Shown here piece by piece: positions 1-7,076 of a DNA stretch of 36,919 nucleotides. Below the pieces are notes generated by a model. It searched no databases. It was not told where the DNA came from and saw only the letters and a list, made by a program, of their open reading frames with translations. How positions within the stretch are numbered: position 1 is the first letter of the stretch; each line of letters starts with the position of its first letter. Source of the DNA: Thioalkalivibrio sp. (GTDB lineage Bacteria; Pseudomonadota; Gammaproteobacteria; Ectothiorhodospirales; Ectothiorhodospiraceae); assembly GCA_011389655.1 (NCBI GenBank), contig JAABTX010000025.1, positions 1-36,919 on the forward strand. Direction: 5' to 3'. Position numbers and translations under genes: made by a program.

Positions 1-89
1 TTCCTGCACTTGCCCGCCTTGCTCCGGCCCTTCTGGCTGTGCTCCATAGTCACCGAACTTTCCGCATGGCCCACTAGCCCTGACGTTCG

Positions 90-269
90 GAAGCGGTGCT
101 TGGGATCGACATCGAGACCTGCCCGACCTGCGCCGGGGCGGTGCAGGTCATCGCCTGTATGGGCGATTGGGTAGTGATTCATGGGACCTTCGATCACCTG
201 AAGACGAAAAACGAAAACTCCGGACCCTTCCCGGCACCGGAAAGCCGGACGCCGTCCCGGCGGGCGTGA
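90..269 (+). pseudogene. Remnant of IS91-type transposase C-terminus
   Basis: Reading from position 90 gives a protein piece with the motif GIDIETCPTCAGAVQVIAC, then DWVVI and HLKTK, ending at a TGA at 267-269. This resembles the C-terminal zinc-binding tail of IS91-like (Y2-type) transposases, where a Cys-x-x-Cys-(Gly)-Gly motif is followed by 'VIACIEDP..I..IL.HL' and a proline-rich end. The same frame has a stop at 81-83 and there is no start codon or catalytic domain, so this is a short fossil and not a working gene. The second Gly of the zinc motif is Ala here. The match is from memory of the family and the piece is only about 60 residues long, so confidence is moderate. Confidence 0.45.
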
Positions 270-273
270 CGCC

Positions 274-690
274 TCACCCCGGACTGCCCAGCCACGCGCC
301 CATCAGAAACCCGGCGCTCGCCACGGCGGTGCAGAGCGCCACACCCCAGGCGGTGTCCACGAGCACGACCTTCAGGGGCCAGCCCTTGAGGGTGGCGAGG
401 TTGGTCAGCTCGTAGGTTGCGTAGGTGAAGAAGCCGAACAGGGCGCCCCAGCCCGCGGCCACGGCCAGCGAGTCCGCCGCAAGGCCCGGCAGCACGGCGA
501 AGATCAGGATCCCGACCACGTACAGCAGATAGAATGCGAAGGCCGCCGGCCAGTTGACCGTCGGGCTCAGAAAGGGTCGCAGTTGCGTCTGGTAGAAGCC
601 GCGGGCCACAACTCCGAGCCAGAGGAGATCGACGGCGAGGAAGACCCCGAGCGTCAGGGCGTATAGCTTGGCGTGAAAGACGAGGTCCAT
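274..690 (-). CDS. DUF2177 family membrane protein
   Basis: This 138-residue protein is almost entirely hydrophobic, with about four transmembrane helices. It begins MDLVFHAKLYALTLGVF and carries the DLLWLGVVARGFYQ segment near residues 22-35, which is typical of DUF2177 inner-membrane proteins. The later block FFTYATYELTNLATLKGW is also characteristic. Length matches the family. An AGAGG ribosome site precedes the ATG on the minus strand. The function of the family is not known. It stands alone, divergent from the quinone oxidoreductase gene and next to the transposase remnant. A longer ORF in another frame over the same bases is a shadow. Confidence 0.85.
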   Translation of the reverse strand: MDLVFHAKLYALTLGVFLAVDLLWLGVVARGFYQTQLRPFLSPTVNWPAAFAFYLLYVVGILIFAVLPGLAADSLAVAAGWGALFGFFTYATYELTNLATLKGWPLKVVLVDTAWGVALCTAVASAGFLMGAWLGSPG

Positions 691-954
691 GGTCTGCCTC
701 TGCAGTCGGGTCGTCGGGGAGGAAGGTTACCCCTGACTGCATAGGGCCGACTACTCCCCTGACGGGTCCCGGAGCCTCAAATCGACCCGGAGCCGCCGCT
801 CCTCCGGCGACATGCGCTTCGGCATCGGTGTCGGTATCGGAGTTGCGGCCTGTTCACCGCAGGTCTCGCTGCGGCTCGGCAGGGGCAGGTCCTTGCCAGT
901 GTAGTGCCTCACCCCCTAGGCTCAGGTACTACGCGAGCCGTTCAAGGAGCGCTT

Positions 955-1953
955 ATGCGTGCAATCGTGTTTGACGAACCCGGCCGCGCCGAGGTGTTGC
1001 GTCTGGCCGAGGTGCCGGAACCGGAACTGACCGCACCGGACCAGGTCCGTATTCGCCTGCTGGCCGCGGGCGTGAATCCCGTGGATACCAAGGTGCGGGA
1101 ACGCGGGATGATGATCGCCGGTGCTCCGCGCAATACGCCCGGTTGCGACGGTGTCGGGATTATCGAGGAATGCGGCAGCGCGGTGCATCGTGCACGGCCG
1201 AGGCAACGGGTCGCATTCTGCTTTGGTGGCGTCGGTGCCGATCCGGGTACTTATGCGGAGCAGGTTGTCGTCCCGGAGGCCGCTGTGGTCCCCGTGCCGG
1301 CCGCTGTTTCCGACGCCGCGGCCGCTGCCTTGCCGCTGGCCTGGCTGACGGCTTGGGAGGCCCTTTTCGAGCGTGCCAGCCTGCAGCGTGGCCACAGTGT
1401 CCTGCTGAACGCCCCCGCCGGTGGCGTGGGCCAGATGGCCGTGCAGATCGCGCGGGCGGCGGGTGCCAGGGTACTGGGGCTGGTGCGCCGTGACGAGGCC
1501 GTCGGGGTCGTTACGGCGCTGGGTGCCGATGTGGTCGACCTGCGCAAGGCCGGGGCCGGGGATGCGCTCAGAGGCTATACCCAGGGTCGAGGTTTTGATC
1601 TGGTGCTGGACAGCGTCGGTGGCGACGGTTTCCGCGAGGGGCTCGAGCAGGTGGCCTACGGGGGCGATCTGGTCACCCTGCTGGCTCCGCCGGCGGATGT
1701 ATCCTGGAATGCCGCCCGGCTGCGCAATCCGCGAATCAGTCTCGAGCTGATGCTGACGCCGATGCTCGAGAACGATCGGCACCGGCTCCGACACCAGGCG
1801 ACGCTGGTCGGCGAGGGGCTGGCTCGTCTGGCGAGCGGCCGGCTGCGGGTAAACCTCGAGGACACACTGCCGTTGGCGGAAGCCGCCGAGGCGCACCGCC
1901 GCATCGAGGCCGGCGGCCGCCACGGCAAGCTCGTGCTGCGGGTCCCCGCATAG
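955..1953 (+). CDS. Zinc-independent NADPH:quinone oxidoreductase (MDR superfamily)
   Basis: This 332-residue protein belongs to the medium-chain dehydrogenase/reductase superfamily, quinone oxidoreductase type. The N-terminal GroES-like domain opens MRAIVFDEPG and includes AAGVNPVDTKVRERG (about residues 37-51) and TPGCDGVGIIEE. The Rossmann nucleotide-binding motif NAPAGGVGQMAVQIAR lies at about residues 152-167. No catalytic-zinc cysteine pattern is visible, so one- or two-electron reduction of quinones or enones with NADPH is the likely reaction. I chose ATG 955 over an upstream in-frame ATG at 904 because AAGGAG precedes 955 at good spacing and homologues start with this MRAI-type sequence. 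It appears to be a single-gene unit; the exact substrate cannot be told from sequence. Confidence 0.88.
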   Translation: MRAIVFDEPGRAEVLRLAEVPEPELTAPDQVRIRLLAAGVNPVDTKVRERGMMIAGAPRNTPGCDGVGIIEECGSAVHRARPRQRVAFCFGGVGADPGTYAEQVVVPEAAVVPVPAAVSDAAAAALPLAWLTAWEALFERASLQRGHSVLLNAPAGGVGQMAVQIARAAGARVLGLVRRDEAVGVVTALGADVVDLRKAGAGDALRGYTQGRGFDLVLDSVGGDGFREGLEQVAYGGDLVTLLAPPADVSWNAARLRNPRISLELMLTPMLENDRHRLRHQATLVGEGLARLASGRLRVNLEDTLPLAEAAEAHRRIEAGGRHGKLVLRVPA

Positions 1954-2094
1954 AGCGGACTCATCCGGTCGGTTGCACCACGAAGCGGGCGCCCCGTCCG
2001 GGGACCAGGCGCTCTGGCGTGCACCAACCCGGCCGGTGCGACGCCTTGTTATGATCGGGCGCGTACTTCAGCCTTCCGGGAGACGAATCCATCC

Positions 2095-2508
2095 ATGTGG
2101 CCGCAGGTCAGCGCCGAGGCGCTCTTCTGGCTGGGCGTCGTATCCGTGCTCAGCATCTTCGGCAGCATCGGCGGCGTGGCCTGGTTCATTGCCCGCATGC
2201 CTGCCGACTACTTCACCCATGAAAAGCGCGAGCCCGTGCGCGAGCTCTATCGCTGGCCCCTGCTGCGCTACCTGGTGGTCGCCCTCAAGAACGTCGTCGG
2301 CGCCGTCCTTATTGCCTTCGGCCTTGTGCTCCTTTTTACCCCCGGCCAGGGAGCACTCACCATCCTCGTCGGCGTCATGTTGCTCAACTTTCCGGGCAAA
2401 TACCGTCTGGAGCGGTGGTTCATTACCCGGCGCGGGGTGCTTGACGGGCTCAACTGGGCGCGAGCGAGGCTGGGGAAGGGGCCCGTGGAAGATCCGGCGG
2501 ACCCTTGA
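2095..2508 (+). CDS. PGPGW-family transmembrane protein
   Basis: A 137-residue membrane protein. One hydrophobic helix lies at about residues 9-32. A second hydrophobic region at about 60-95 contains the LLFTPGQGALTILVGV motif followed by LLNFPGKYRLERW, the hallmark of the PGPGW family of small bacterial membrane proteins, here with PGQG in place of PGPG. The C-terminus is basic and then acidic and probably cytoplasmic. The family has no established function. The gene appears monocistronic; the 278 bases after it hold no recognisable gene. Confidence 0.85.
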   Translation: MWPQVSAEALFWLGVVSVLSIFGSIGGVAWFIARMPADYFTHEKREPVRELYRWPLLRYLVVALKNVVGAVLIAFGLVLLFTPGQGALTILVGVMLLNFPGKYRLERWFITRRGVLDGLNWARARLGKGPVEDPADP

Positions 2509-2786
2509 GGACAGCTTGCGCGTCGCCGAAGAGGGTCGTGCAGTCCGGCCGAAAGCGGCCTCGGGACCGGATGCGCTGCAACAGCAGCGGTGCGCGTCTC
2601 CGGCGCCTGCGAGCGCACGCGAGCAGGCCGGCAGACCTGTGCCTTCAAGGCGCTGGTGGAACCGCCTCCCGGGTCCGGTGTCCACCGCATGGTGTGTCAC
2701 GGGGGGAGGAACGGGCATGATTGACGCAAGACCTCTGCTCGATGAGTTGGTGGGCAGGGGGACACCAGTTGCGGGATCGCCAAGGC

Positions 2787-3351
2787 ATGAAACTGCTGCA
2801 CAATCGGAGACCTGTGCCACGCCGCCTTGGCAGTCGTGACGCCCATCACTGGACGCCTCCGGCGGCCACGATCGCCTTGCTGCTGGCTCCCGGGGCCAGC
2901 GTAGCCGCCGAGGCTTGGCGGTCGTCTTTCTCGGTTACCCCGGTTTGGCAGGGTAACGCCGAGCTCGACCGTGGTGGCGACTTCGATGCCACCGGCATCG
3001 CGATTCGTGTTGGCACGAGCACCGGCTTCGGAGCGGGCCATCGCGCCGGTGTCGCGTTCAACTACGATTACCTCGACCACGACTTTTCGCGGCAGACAGC
3101 GTTCGGCGATGCGCCCTGGGGTGAGGTACAGCGCTTCGGATTCGGCGCACCGCTCCTGTTTAACGGGGCCGGCGGCTGGTTGTACGGCGTCACGCCCTCG
3201 CGTGGACTCGAATCAGGCGTCATCGGTCCTGTACGCGGGGGCAATTGCCGAGGGCGAATTGCGCGTGGAAGATTCCCGCGGCAACAAGCTGCGCGAAGAT
3301 TCCTTCGATCCGGCGCCGCTGCTTGATGCGACGTTCAGGATGCGGTTCTGA
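2787..3351 (+). pseudogene. Broken outer-membrane protein gene (internal deletion and frameshift)
   Basis: The first frame (from ATG 2787) gives a signal-peptide-like stretch ending ...GASVAA, then mature sequence EAWRSSFSVTPVWQGNAEL, GTSTGFGAGHRAGVAFNYDY and LLFNGAGGWLYGVTPS. This looks like the N-terminal part of a secreted outer-membrane beta-barrel protein with alternating residues. After GVTPS the frame loses sense. The sequence resumes in the next frame with SVLYAGAIAEGELRVEDS and ends DPAPLLDATFRMRF, an aromatic C-terminus typical of outer-membrane proteins. The middle of the barrel is missing and the two halves lie in different frames at about 3190-3225, so I call a deletion plus frameshift. 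The intact family is normally considerably longer. An assembly error could cause a frameshift but would not explain the lost middle. Confidence 0.7.
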
Positions 3352-3503
3352 AGGACAAGGTTCGATCTCGAGAGTGCGGTAAGCCTGACGGCCCCGCTTG
3401 CGGATAATCATTGAGACCTGAACTCCATCGGCCCTTCAAGACGTGTCCTTATCAGCTGCACCGCGGGTTTCGTGCGGAGATTCCCTAAACGACCGGAGCA
3501 CAC

Positions 3504-4157
3504 ATGACGCAAGCCCTGAACCTGGATCTGTCCCAATCGGTGGTCGTGGAGACGGCGGCACTGCCCTGGAGTGGTAGCCGCGCCGACGGCGTGGTGCGCA
3601 AGCCGCTGGAGCGGGAGCAGGCCGAGTCCGGCCGTGCCACCAGCATCGTCCAGTTCGAGCCCGGCACCCGTTTCCCGCCGCACACCCATGCGCTGGGCGA
3701 GGAGATCCTGGTGCTCGACGGCGTTTTCTCCGATGACACCGGCGACTATCCCGCCGGAACCTACCTGCGGAACCCGCCCGGTTCCCGCCACGCGCCGCAC
3801 TCGGACCCTGGTTGCACGTTGTTCGTGAAGCTCGAACAGTTCGCACCCGAGGACCGCGAGAAGGTGGTGGTAGATACCTGCGCCGCATCCTTCCAGCCGG
3901 GCATCGGAGGTCTGCGCGTGCTGCATCTGCACAGCTTCGAGAACCAACATACGGCGCTGGTGCACTGGCCGGCCGGAGAGCATTTTCAGCCGCACCGGCA
4001 CTGGGGCGGTGAGGAGATCCTGGTGTTGTCGGGCGAGTTCATCGATGAACACGGGCGCTATCCCGCCGGAACGTGGATGCGCAGTCCGCACCATAGCCAG
4101 CACAACCCCTGGGTCGAGCAGGAGACCCTGATCTACGTGAAGACCGGTCACCTGTGA
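3504..4157 (+). CDS. Tandem cupin protein (ChrR-like cupin domains)
   Basis: A 217-residue cytoplasmic protein made of two similar cupin domains. The first has RFPPHTHALGEEILVLDG (His60, His62, Glu66) and a second motif DYPAGTYLRNPPGSRHAPHS. The second repeats this as HFQPHRHWGGEEILVLSG (His164, His166, Glu170) and RYPAGTWMRSPHHSQHNP. Both keep the His-x-His...Glu...His set expected to bind a metal. The arrangement resembles the cupin_7 domain found at the C-terminus of ChrR anti-sigma factors, but there is no zinc anti-sigma domain here and no sigma gene next to it. A GGAG ribosome site lies just upstream. It could be a metal-dependent dioxygenase or a small-ligand sensor; the sequence does not decide. 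Confidence 0.85.
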   Translation: MTQALNLDLSQSVVVETAALPWSGSRADGVVRKPLEREQAESGRATSIVQFEPGTRFPPHTHALGEEILVLDGVFSDDTGDYPAGTYLRNPPGSRHAPHSDPGCTLFVKLEQFAPEDREKVVVDTCAASFQPGIGGLRVLHLHSFENQHTALVHWPAGEHFQPHRHWGGEEILVLSGEFIDEHGRYPAGTWMRSPHHSQHNPWVEQETLIYVKTGHL

Positions 4158-4542
4158 TTCCGGGTGCCTTGATCGGCGCTGCAAGGCACGGACCGCCATG
4201 GGAACCGCCCGGATTCCGGACGTTCGGGTGCAAGGGGGATCGCGAGGGTGCGGTCAAGGATCACGCGGGGACGGTTTCCGGGCTTCTCGCTGAGAACAGG
4301 GCCAGGCGTGATGCGAATTCGGACCGACTGTGGACCCAATCCGGGGGGTCGGGATTCACAGGCCCGTGCTGCCCCTGCCGGCTGGCCGTGGACGCAGGCC
4401 GGCAGGGTGGGCCCGCTGCGCCTGGCCCACCCTGCGCCGAAGGATGGCGATCAACGAGGAGCGAGAAGGTCGATCAGGGCTACGTTAAAATGGCATGAAG
4501 TAGCTGTCTCACTGACGTCTGGCAACCCCGCAGGAGCTACTC
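4158..4542. other. Intergenic region upstream of sqr
   Basis: No gene is apparent in these 385 bases. They contain one copy of the palindromic repeat described at 4402-4438. The sqr ribosome site CAGGAG lies about seven bases before its ATG. An AT-richer patch, TACGTTAAAATGG near 4481-4493, could hold a -10 element but I cannot assign a clear -35. The GGAATAAA motif found near the sigma-factor gene is not seen here. Confidence 0.5.
4402..4438 (-). repeat. Palindromic GGTGGGCC...GGCCCACC repeat
   Basis: An inverted repeat in which GCAGGGTGGGCC and GGCCCACCCTGC-type arms flank a short loop (CGCTGCGC-type centre). Read on the minus strand it is nearly identical to the two palindromes at 16332-16361 and 16413-16442. 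It is a member of a dispersed repetitive extragenic palindrome family. It sits between the cupin gene and sqr, and could stabilise or end the upstream transcript. Confidence 0.7.
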
Positions 4543-5868
4543 ATGTCCCTGATCCCTCTCGATCCCCCGCGCCCGGATCGCCGCCAGCTGCTCAAGGCTG
4601 GTATGGCCGCTGCTCTGTTACCGCTTTCCGCCCTGGGGGCCAATACCGTGTCCACCCGGGCTCGCGTCGTCATCCTGGGCGGCGGCGCTGCCGGCATGTC
4701 GATGGCCAATCGCCTGGCCACGCGCCTCTCGGGCGCCCGCATTACGGTGGTGGAGCCACGAGAGCAGCATTACTATCAGCCGGGCTGGACCATGATCGCC
4801 TCCGGCCTCTGGGACGCCGAGCGCACTGTGCGCGCCAATGCCGACTTTCGCCCCGCCGGCATCGACTGGCTCAGCCAGTCAGCGGTTGGTATCGATGCGG
4901 ATGCGCGTCGCATCTCGCTGGCCGATGGCAGCACCCTGGACTATGACATTCTGGTGGTCGCCACTGGTCTGCAGCTCGACTATGACCGGATCGACGGCAT
5001 GTCCACGGACCTGATTGGCAGCCACGGTATCGGCAGCGTCTATGCCGGTCACCAGGCGGCTGCGCGCACCAGCGATGCCATCGACGCGTGGCTGGCCAGC
5101 GGTGGCGGCCAGGGGCTCTTCACCATGCCCCAGACGGCCATCAAGTGCGCGGGCGCGCCGATCAAGATGACCTTCACCACCCAGTCGCGCATCAAGAGCG
5201 TCGGCAACCGGGATGACTTCACCCTGGATTATTTCACCCCCAGTGACGACATGTTCAGCCAGCCCTGGAGCAACGAGTTCCTCAAGGAACGCTTCGATCG
5301 CGATGGCATCGCCCGCCATCACGGATGGCATCTGTCCGCCATCGACCCGCAGGCCCGCCAGGCCGAGTTCACCGGGCGCGACGGCCGCACGGAGACGCGC
5401 GACTTCGATTTCATCCATGTGGTACCGCCGATGAGCGCGCCGGACTTCGTCAAGGCGAGCGACCTGATCGCCCAGCAGGGGCCCTTCGCCGGGGAGTGGC
5501 TTGATACCGACATCTACACCATGCAGCACAACCGCTACCCGGAGGTGTTCGGCATCGGCGACGTGATCGGCGCGCCGATCAACAAGACCGCGGCCAGCGT
5601 CAAGGCCCAGGCGCCCGTGGTCGAGGCCAATATCGCCGCCTTCCTGGAGGACCGGCCGCTGCCCTTGCGCCATAATGGCTATACCTCGTGCCCGCTGATC
5701 ACGGCTATCGGCAGGGCAATGCTGGTGGAGTTCGGCTATGACAACGACATGGCCTTCCTTCCGTCGTTCGCGTTCATCGATCCCAGGGAAGAATCCTGGG
5801 CGGCCTGGGTGCTCAAGGAGTTCATGCTGCAGCCCGCCTACTACGCGATGCTCGAAGGACGCGTCTGA
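4543..5868 (+). CDS. sqr: Sulfide:quinone oxidoreductase with Tat signal
   Basis: A 441-residue flavoprotein of the SQR/FCSD family, expected to oxidise sulfide to sulfane sulfur or polysulfide and pass electrons to the quinone pool. A twin-arginine signal is present (DRRQLLKAG at residues 12-20, then a hydrophobic stretch), so it should be exported folded with its FAD and act on the periplasmic face. The FAD-binding motif VVILGGGAAGMSMANRLA starts near residue 42. The redox cysteines are in AIKCAGAPIK (Cys202) and YTSCPLIT (Cys383). These are the only two cysteines, so the third cysteine of some SQR types is absent. GIGDVIGAPINKTAASVK (about 337-354) is the C-terminal FAD-contact region. CAGGAG precedes the ATG. 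A small membrane protein follows 11 bases later, probably in the same operon. Confidence 0.9.
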   Translation: MSLIPLDPPRPDRRQLLKAGMAAALLPLSALGANTVSTRARVVILGGGAAGMSMANRLATRLSGARITVVEPREQHYYQPGWTMIASGLWDAERTVRANADFRPAGIDWLSQSAVGIDADARRISLADGSTLDYDILVVATGLQLDYDRIDGMSTDLIGSHGIGSVYAGHQAAARTSDAIDAWLASGGGQGLFTMPQTAIKCAGAPIKMTFTTQSRIKSVGNRDDFTLDYFTPSDDMFSQPWSNEFLKERFDRDGIARHHGWHLSAIDPQARQAEFTGRDGRTETRDFDFIHVVPPMSAPDFVKASDLIAQQGPFAGEWLDTDIYTMQHNRYPEVFGIGDVIGAPINKTAASVKAQAPVVEANIAAFLEDRPLPLRHNGYTSCPLITAIGRAMLVEFGYDNDMAFLPSFAFIDPREESWAAWVLKEFMLQPAYYAMLEGRV

Positions 5869-5879
5869 GGAGACATGCG

Positions 5880-6242
5880 ATGAAATTTACGCTTGCCGGC
5901 ATCTTGGCGGTGATGGCCCATGCCATCCCGCCTTTTCTACCACTGCTTCTGACCATTCTGGCCGTGCTGGTGCTTGCCCAGTTGCTCGGGCGCCTGCGCG
6001 GCTATCGCATGACCGCCCATCGCTATCGTCCGGTGGCGATCGTCGCCCTGGTGGCGGGGCTTTCCACCTTGTGGTGGCTACCCATGGCGACCCACTCGCG
6101 GCTCGCGTTCGTTGCCACGCCCACCGACTGGGCATTGCTGATAGCGGCGGCGCTCGGCGTGACGCTGATCACCTGGCTGGTGCTGCATCCGCTGAGCTAC
6201 CTGATGCGCGGCCCACGGCGGGGCCGGGGTACGCCAGCGTGA
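5880..6242 (+). CDS. Small three-helix membrane protein, sqr partner
   Basis: A 120-residue membrane protein with three predicted helices at about residues 14-36, 47-67 and 83-108, joined by short basic loops (LGRLRGYRMTAHRYR). It begins 11 bases after the sqr stop with a GAGGAG ribosome site, so the two are probably cotranscribed. It may belong to the DUF5368-like proteins, but I am not certain of that match. Position suggests a membrane anchor or quinone-side partner for the exported SQR; this is inference from context only. No cysteines or metal ligands stand out. The arginine-rich C-terminus should be cytoplasmic. Confidence 0.7.
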   Translation: MKFTLAGILAVMAHAIPPFLPLLLTILAVLVLAQLLGRLRGYRMTAHRYRPVAIVALVAGLSTLWWLPMATHSRLAFVATPTDWALLIAAALGVTLITWLVLHPLSYLMRGPRRGRGTPA

Positions 6243-6288
6243 CGCGGCCCCTCGGTGTTCTCCGTCCGAGAAAGGCACGGGGCCGGGT

Positions 6289-6325
6289 CCTGCCTTTTGC
6301 CCTTGTGTCCCGGGCAAAATGCAGG
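6289..6325. terminator. Hairpin between convergent genes (possible bidirectional terminator)
   Basis: The arms CCTGCCTTTTGCCC (6289-6302) and GGGCAAAATGCAGG (6312-6325) pair with one mismatch around a 9-base loop. The hairpin lies between the end of the sqr operon and the end of the first DsrE gene, which converge. The T-rich and A-rich parts are inside the stem and no separate T-run follows, so Rho-independent termination is plausible but not certain. Confidence 0.45.
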
Positions 6326-6342
6326 ATCTGACCAACGTCGCG

Positions 6343-6801
6343 CTAGGGCTTGATGAGTTGATAGCCGGCGGCGGTCAGATCCATGATCTGGACCACACCG
6401 GCATCGACCCGCGTCGCCCGGGGGGTCAGGGCAGGCTCCTGTCCTCGTTTGCGGGTCACCGCAGCGATGGTGTTACTGCAGGCGGAAAAGCGGACGCCAT
6501 GCCCATTGGCGAGGGAGTCGATGCGCCCGTTGTTGGAGTTGTCGGCAAAGAGCAGGCTCAGACCCGGACCGAAGGCGACGATCTCCACATCCACATTATC
6601 GGCGCCGTAATGGTTGATCAGGTTGTTCGCCACATTCAGCACCAGGGTCTGACGGGCCGGATTGCCGTCACTGATCTGGAGCACGACCTTGTGAGTGGCG
6701 AAGGGTTTTCCTTCAGGAGCAGCGGCAGCGGCGCCCGTGGCGAGCAGCAGCAAGGCAGCAGCGAGCGTGTATGTACGCAGCGTGGTCAGAACGGTGTTCA
6801 T
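6343..6801 (-). CDS. Periplasmic DsrE-like protein 1
   Basis: A 152-residue protein with a clear signal peptide (hydrophobic 13-22, cleavage after about ATGAAAAA) followed by a DsrE/DsrF-like domain. Landmarks are HKVVLQISDGNPARQT (about 37-52), DVEIVAFGPGLSLL (about 71-84) and VRFSACSNTI with Cys108. The C-terminus AGVVQIMDLTAAGYQLIKP matches the end of the second DsrE protein in this island. DsrE-fold proteins commonly bind or transfer sulfane sulfur on a cysteine; export to the periplasm is not the classical DsrEFH arrangement. I chose ATG 6801 because AGGAGA precedes it and a signal peptide follows. It is divergent from the sigma-factor gene and has a GGAATAAA promoter about 200 bases upstream with a long structured leader. 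Likely role: periplasmic sulfur carrier or ligand for the anti-sigma sensor (inference). Confidence 0.82.
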   Translation of the reverse strand: MNTVLTTLRTYTLAAALLLLATGAAAAAPEGKPFATHKVVLQISDGNPARQTLVLNVANNLINHYGADNVDVEIVAFGPGLSLLFADNSNNGRIDSLANGHGVRFSACSNTIAAVTRKRGQEPALTPRATRVDAGVVQIMDLTAAGYQLIKP

Positions 6802-6904
6802 TATCGAAGATCTCCTCTGGCGTTCCTGATTTGTACACGGGGACTCTGGGGTCCATTTGTCTTCCGAAGGCCGTTTCGACGGATATTTCGGTCTTCCTGA
6901 TGGT

Positions 6905-6969
6905 GGCCCGCTGCCCAACTCAGGGCACGGGCCGGTTCGCTCCCGTTTCGGAGGGCTCGGGAGCGAGCC
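6905..6969 (-). other. Two strong hairpins in the leader of DsrE gene 1
   Basis: Between the predicted promoter and the DsrE1 start, GGCCCG/CGGGCC with an inner TGCCC/GGGCA pair (6905-6933) and GGTTCGCTCCCG/CGGGAGCGAGCC (6934-6945 with 6958-6969) form two back-to-back hairpins. They should be transcribed in the 5' untranslated region. Roles in mRNA stability or attenuation are possible. I do not recognise a known riboswitch. Confidence 0.5.
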
Positions 6970-6991
6970 TTCCGGCCAGGTGACTGGATCC

Positions 6992-7019
6992 TAGAGATAG
7001 GCGAGGGTCGATTTATTCC
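6992..7019 (-). promoter_or_regulatory. Predicted ECF promoter for DsrE gene 1
   Basis: On the minus strand GGAATAAA (7012-7019) serves as a -35 and TATCTCTA (6992-6999) as a -10. The same two blocks at exactly the same distance occur upstream of the second DsrE gene at 9058-9085. The conserved CCTGGAATAAATC core is a reasonable ECF-type -35. The transcript would have a leader of roughly 180 bases. Confidence 0.6.
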
Positions 7020-7042
7020 AGGATTCGTACCTGGTCGTTCGG

Positions 7043-7069
7043 GGAATAAAAGGCCAAGCCCTGTCATCC
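7043..7069 (+). promoter_or_regulatory. Predicted autoregulated ECF promoter of the sigma gene
   Basis: GGAATAAA at 7043-7050 is the inverted twin of the minus-strand -35 at 7012-7019, separated from it by 23 bases. A weaker downstream block TGTCATCC (about 7062-7069) could be the -10. If so, transcription begins very close to the ATG at 7077 and the mRNA would be nearly leaderless, or translation starts at the in-frame ATG at 7110. Confidence 0.5.
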
Positions 7070-7076
7070 AGTCAGA

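Noticed and set aside
922-1923. 333-codon minus-strand frame opposite the quinone oxidoreductase gene
   Set aside because: It is antisense to a well-supported gene and its translation shows no family features.
6802-6991. Known riboswitch upstream of DsrE1
   Set aside because: The hairpins are strong, but I recognise no conserved core of a described riboswitch class.
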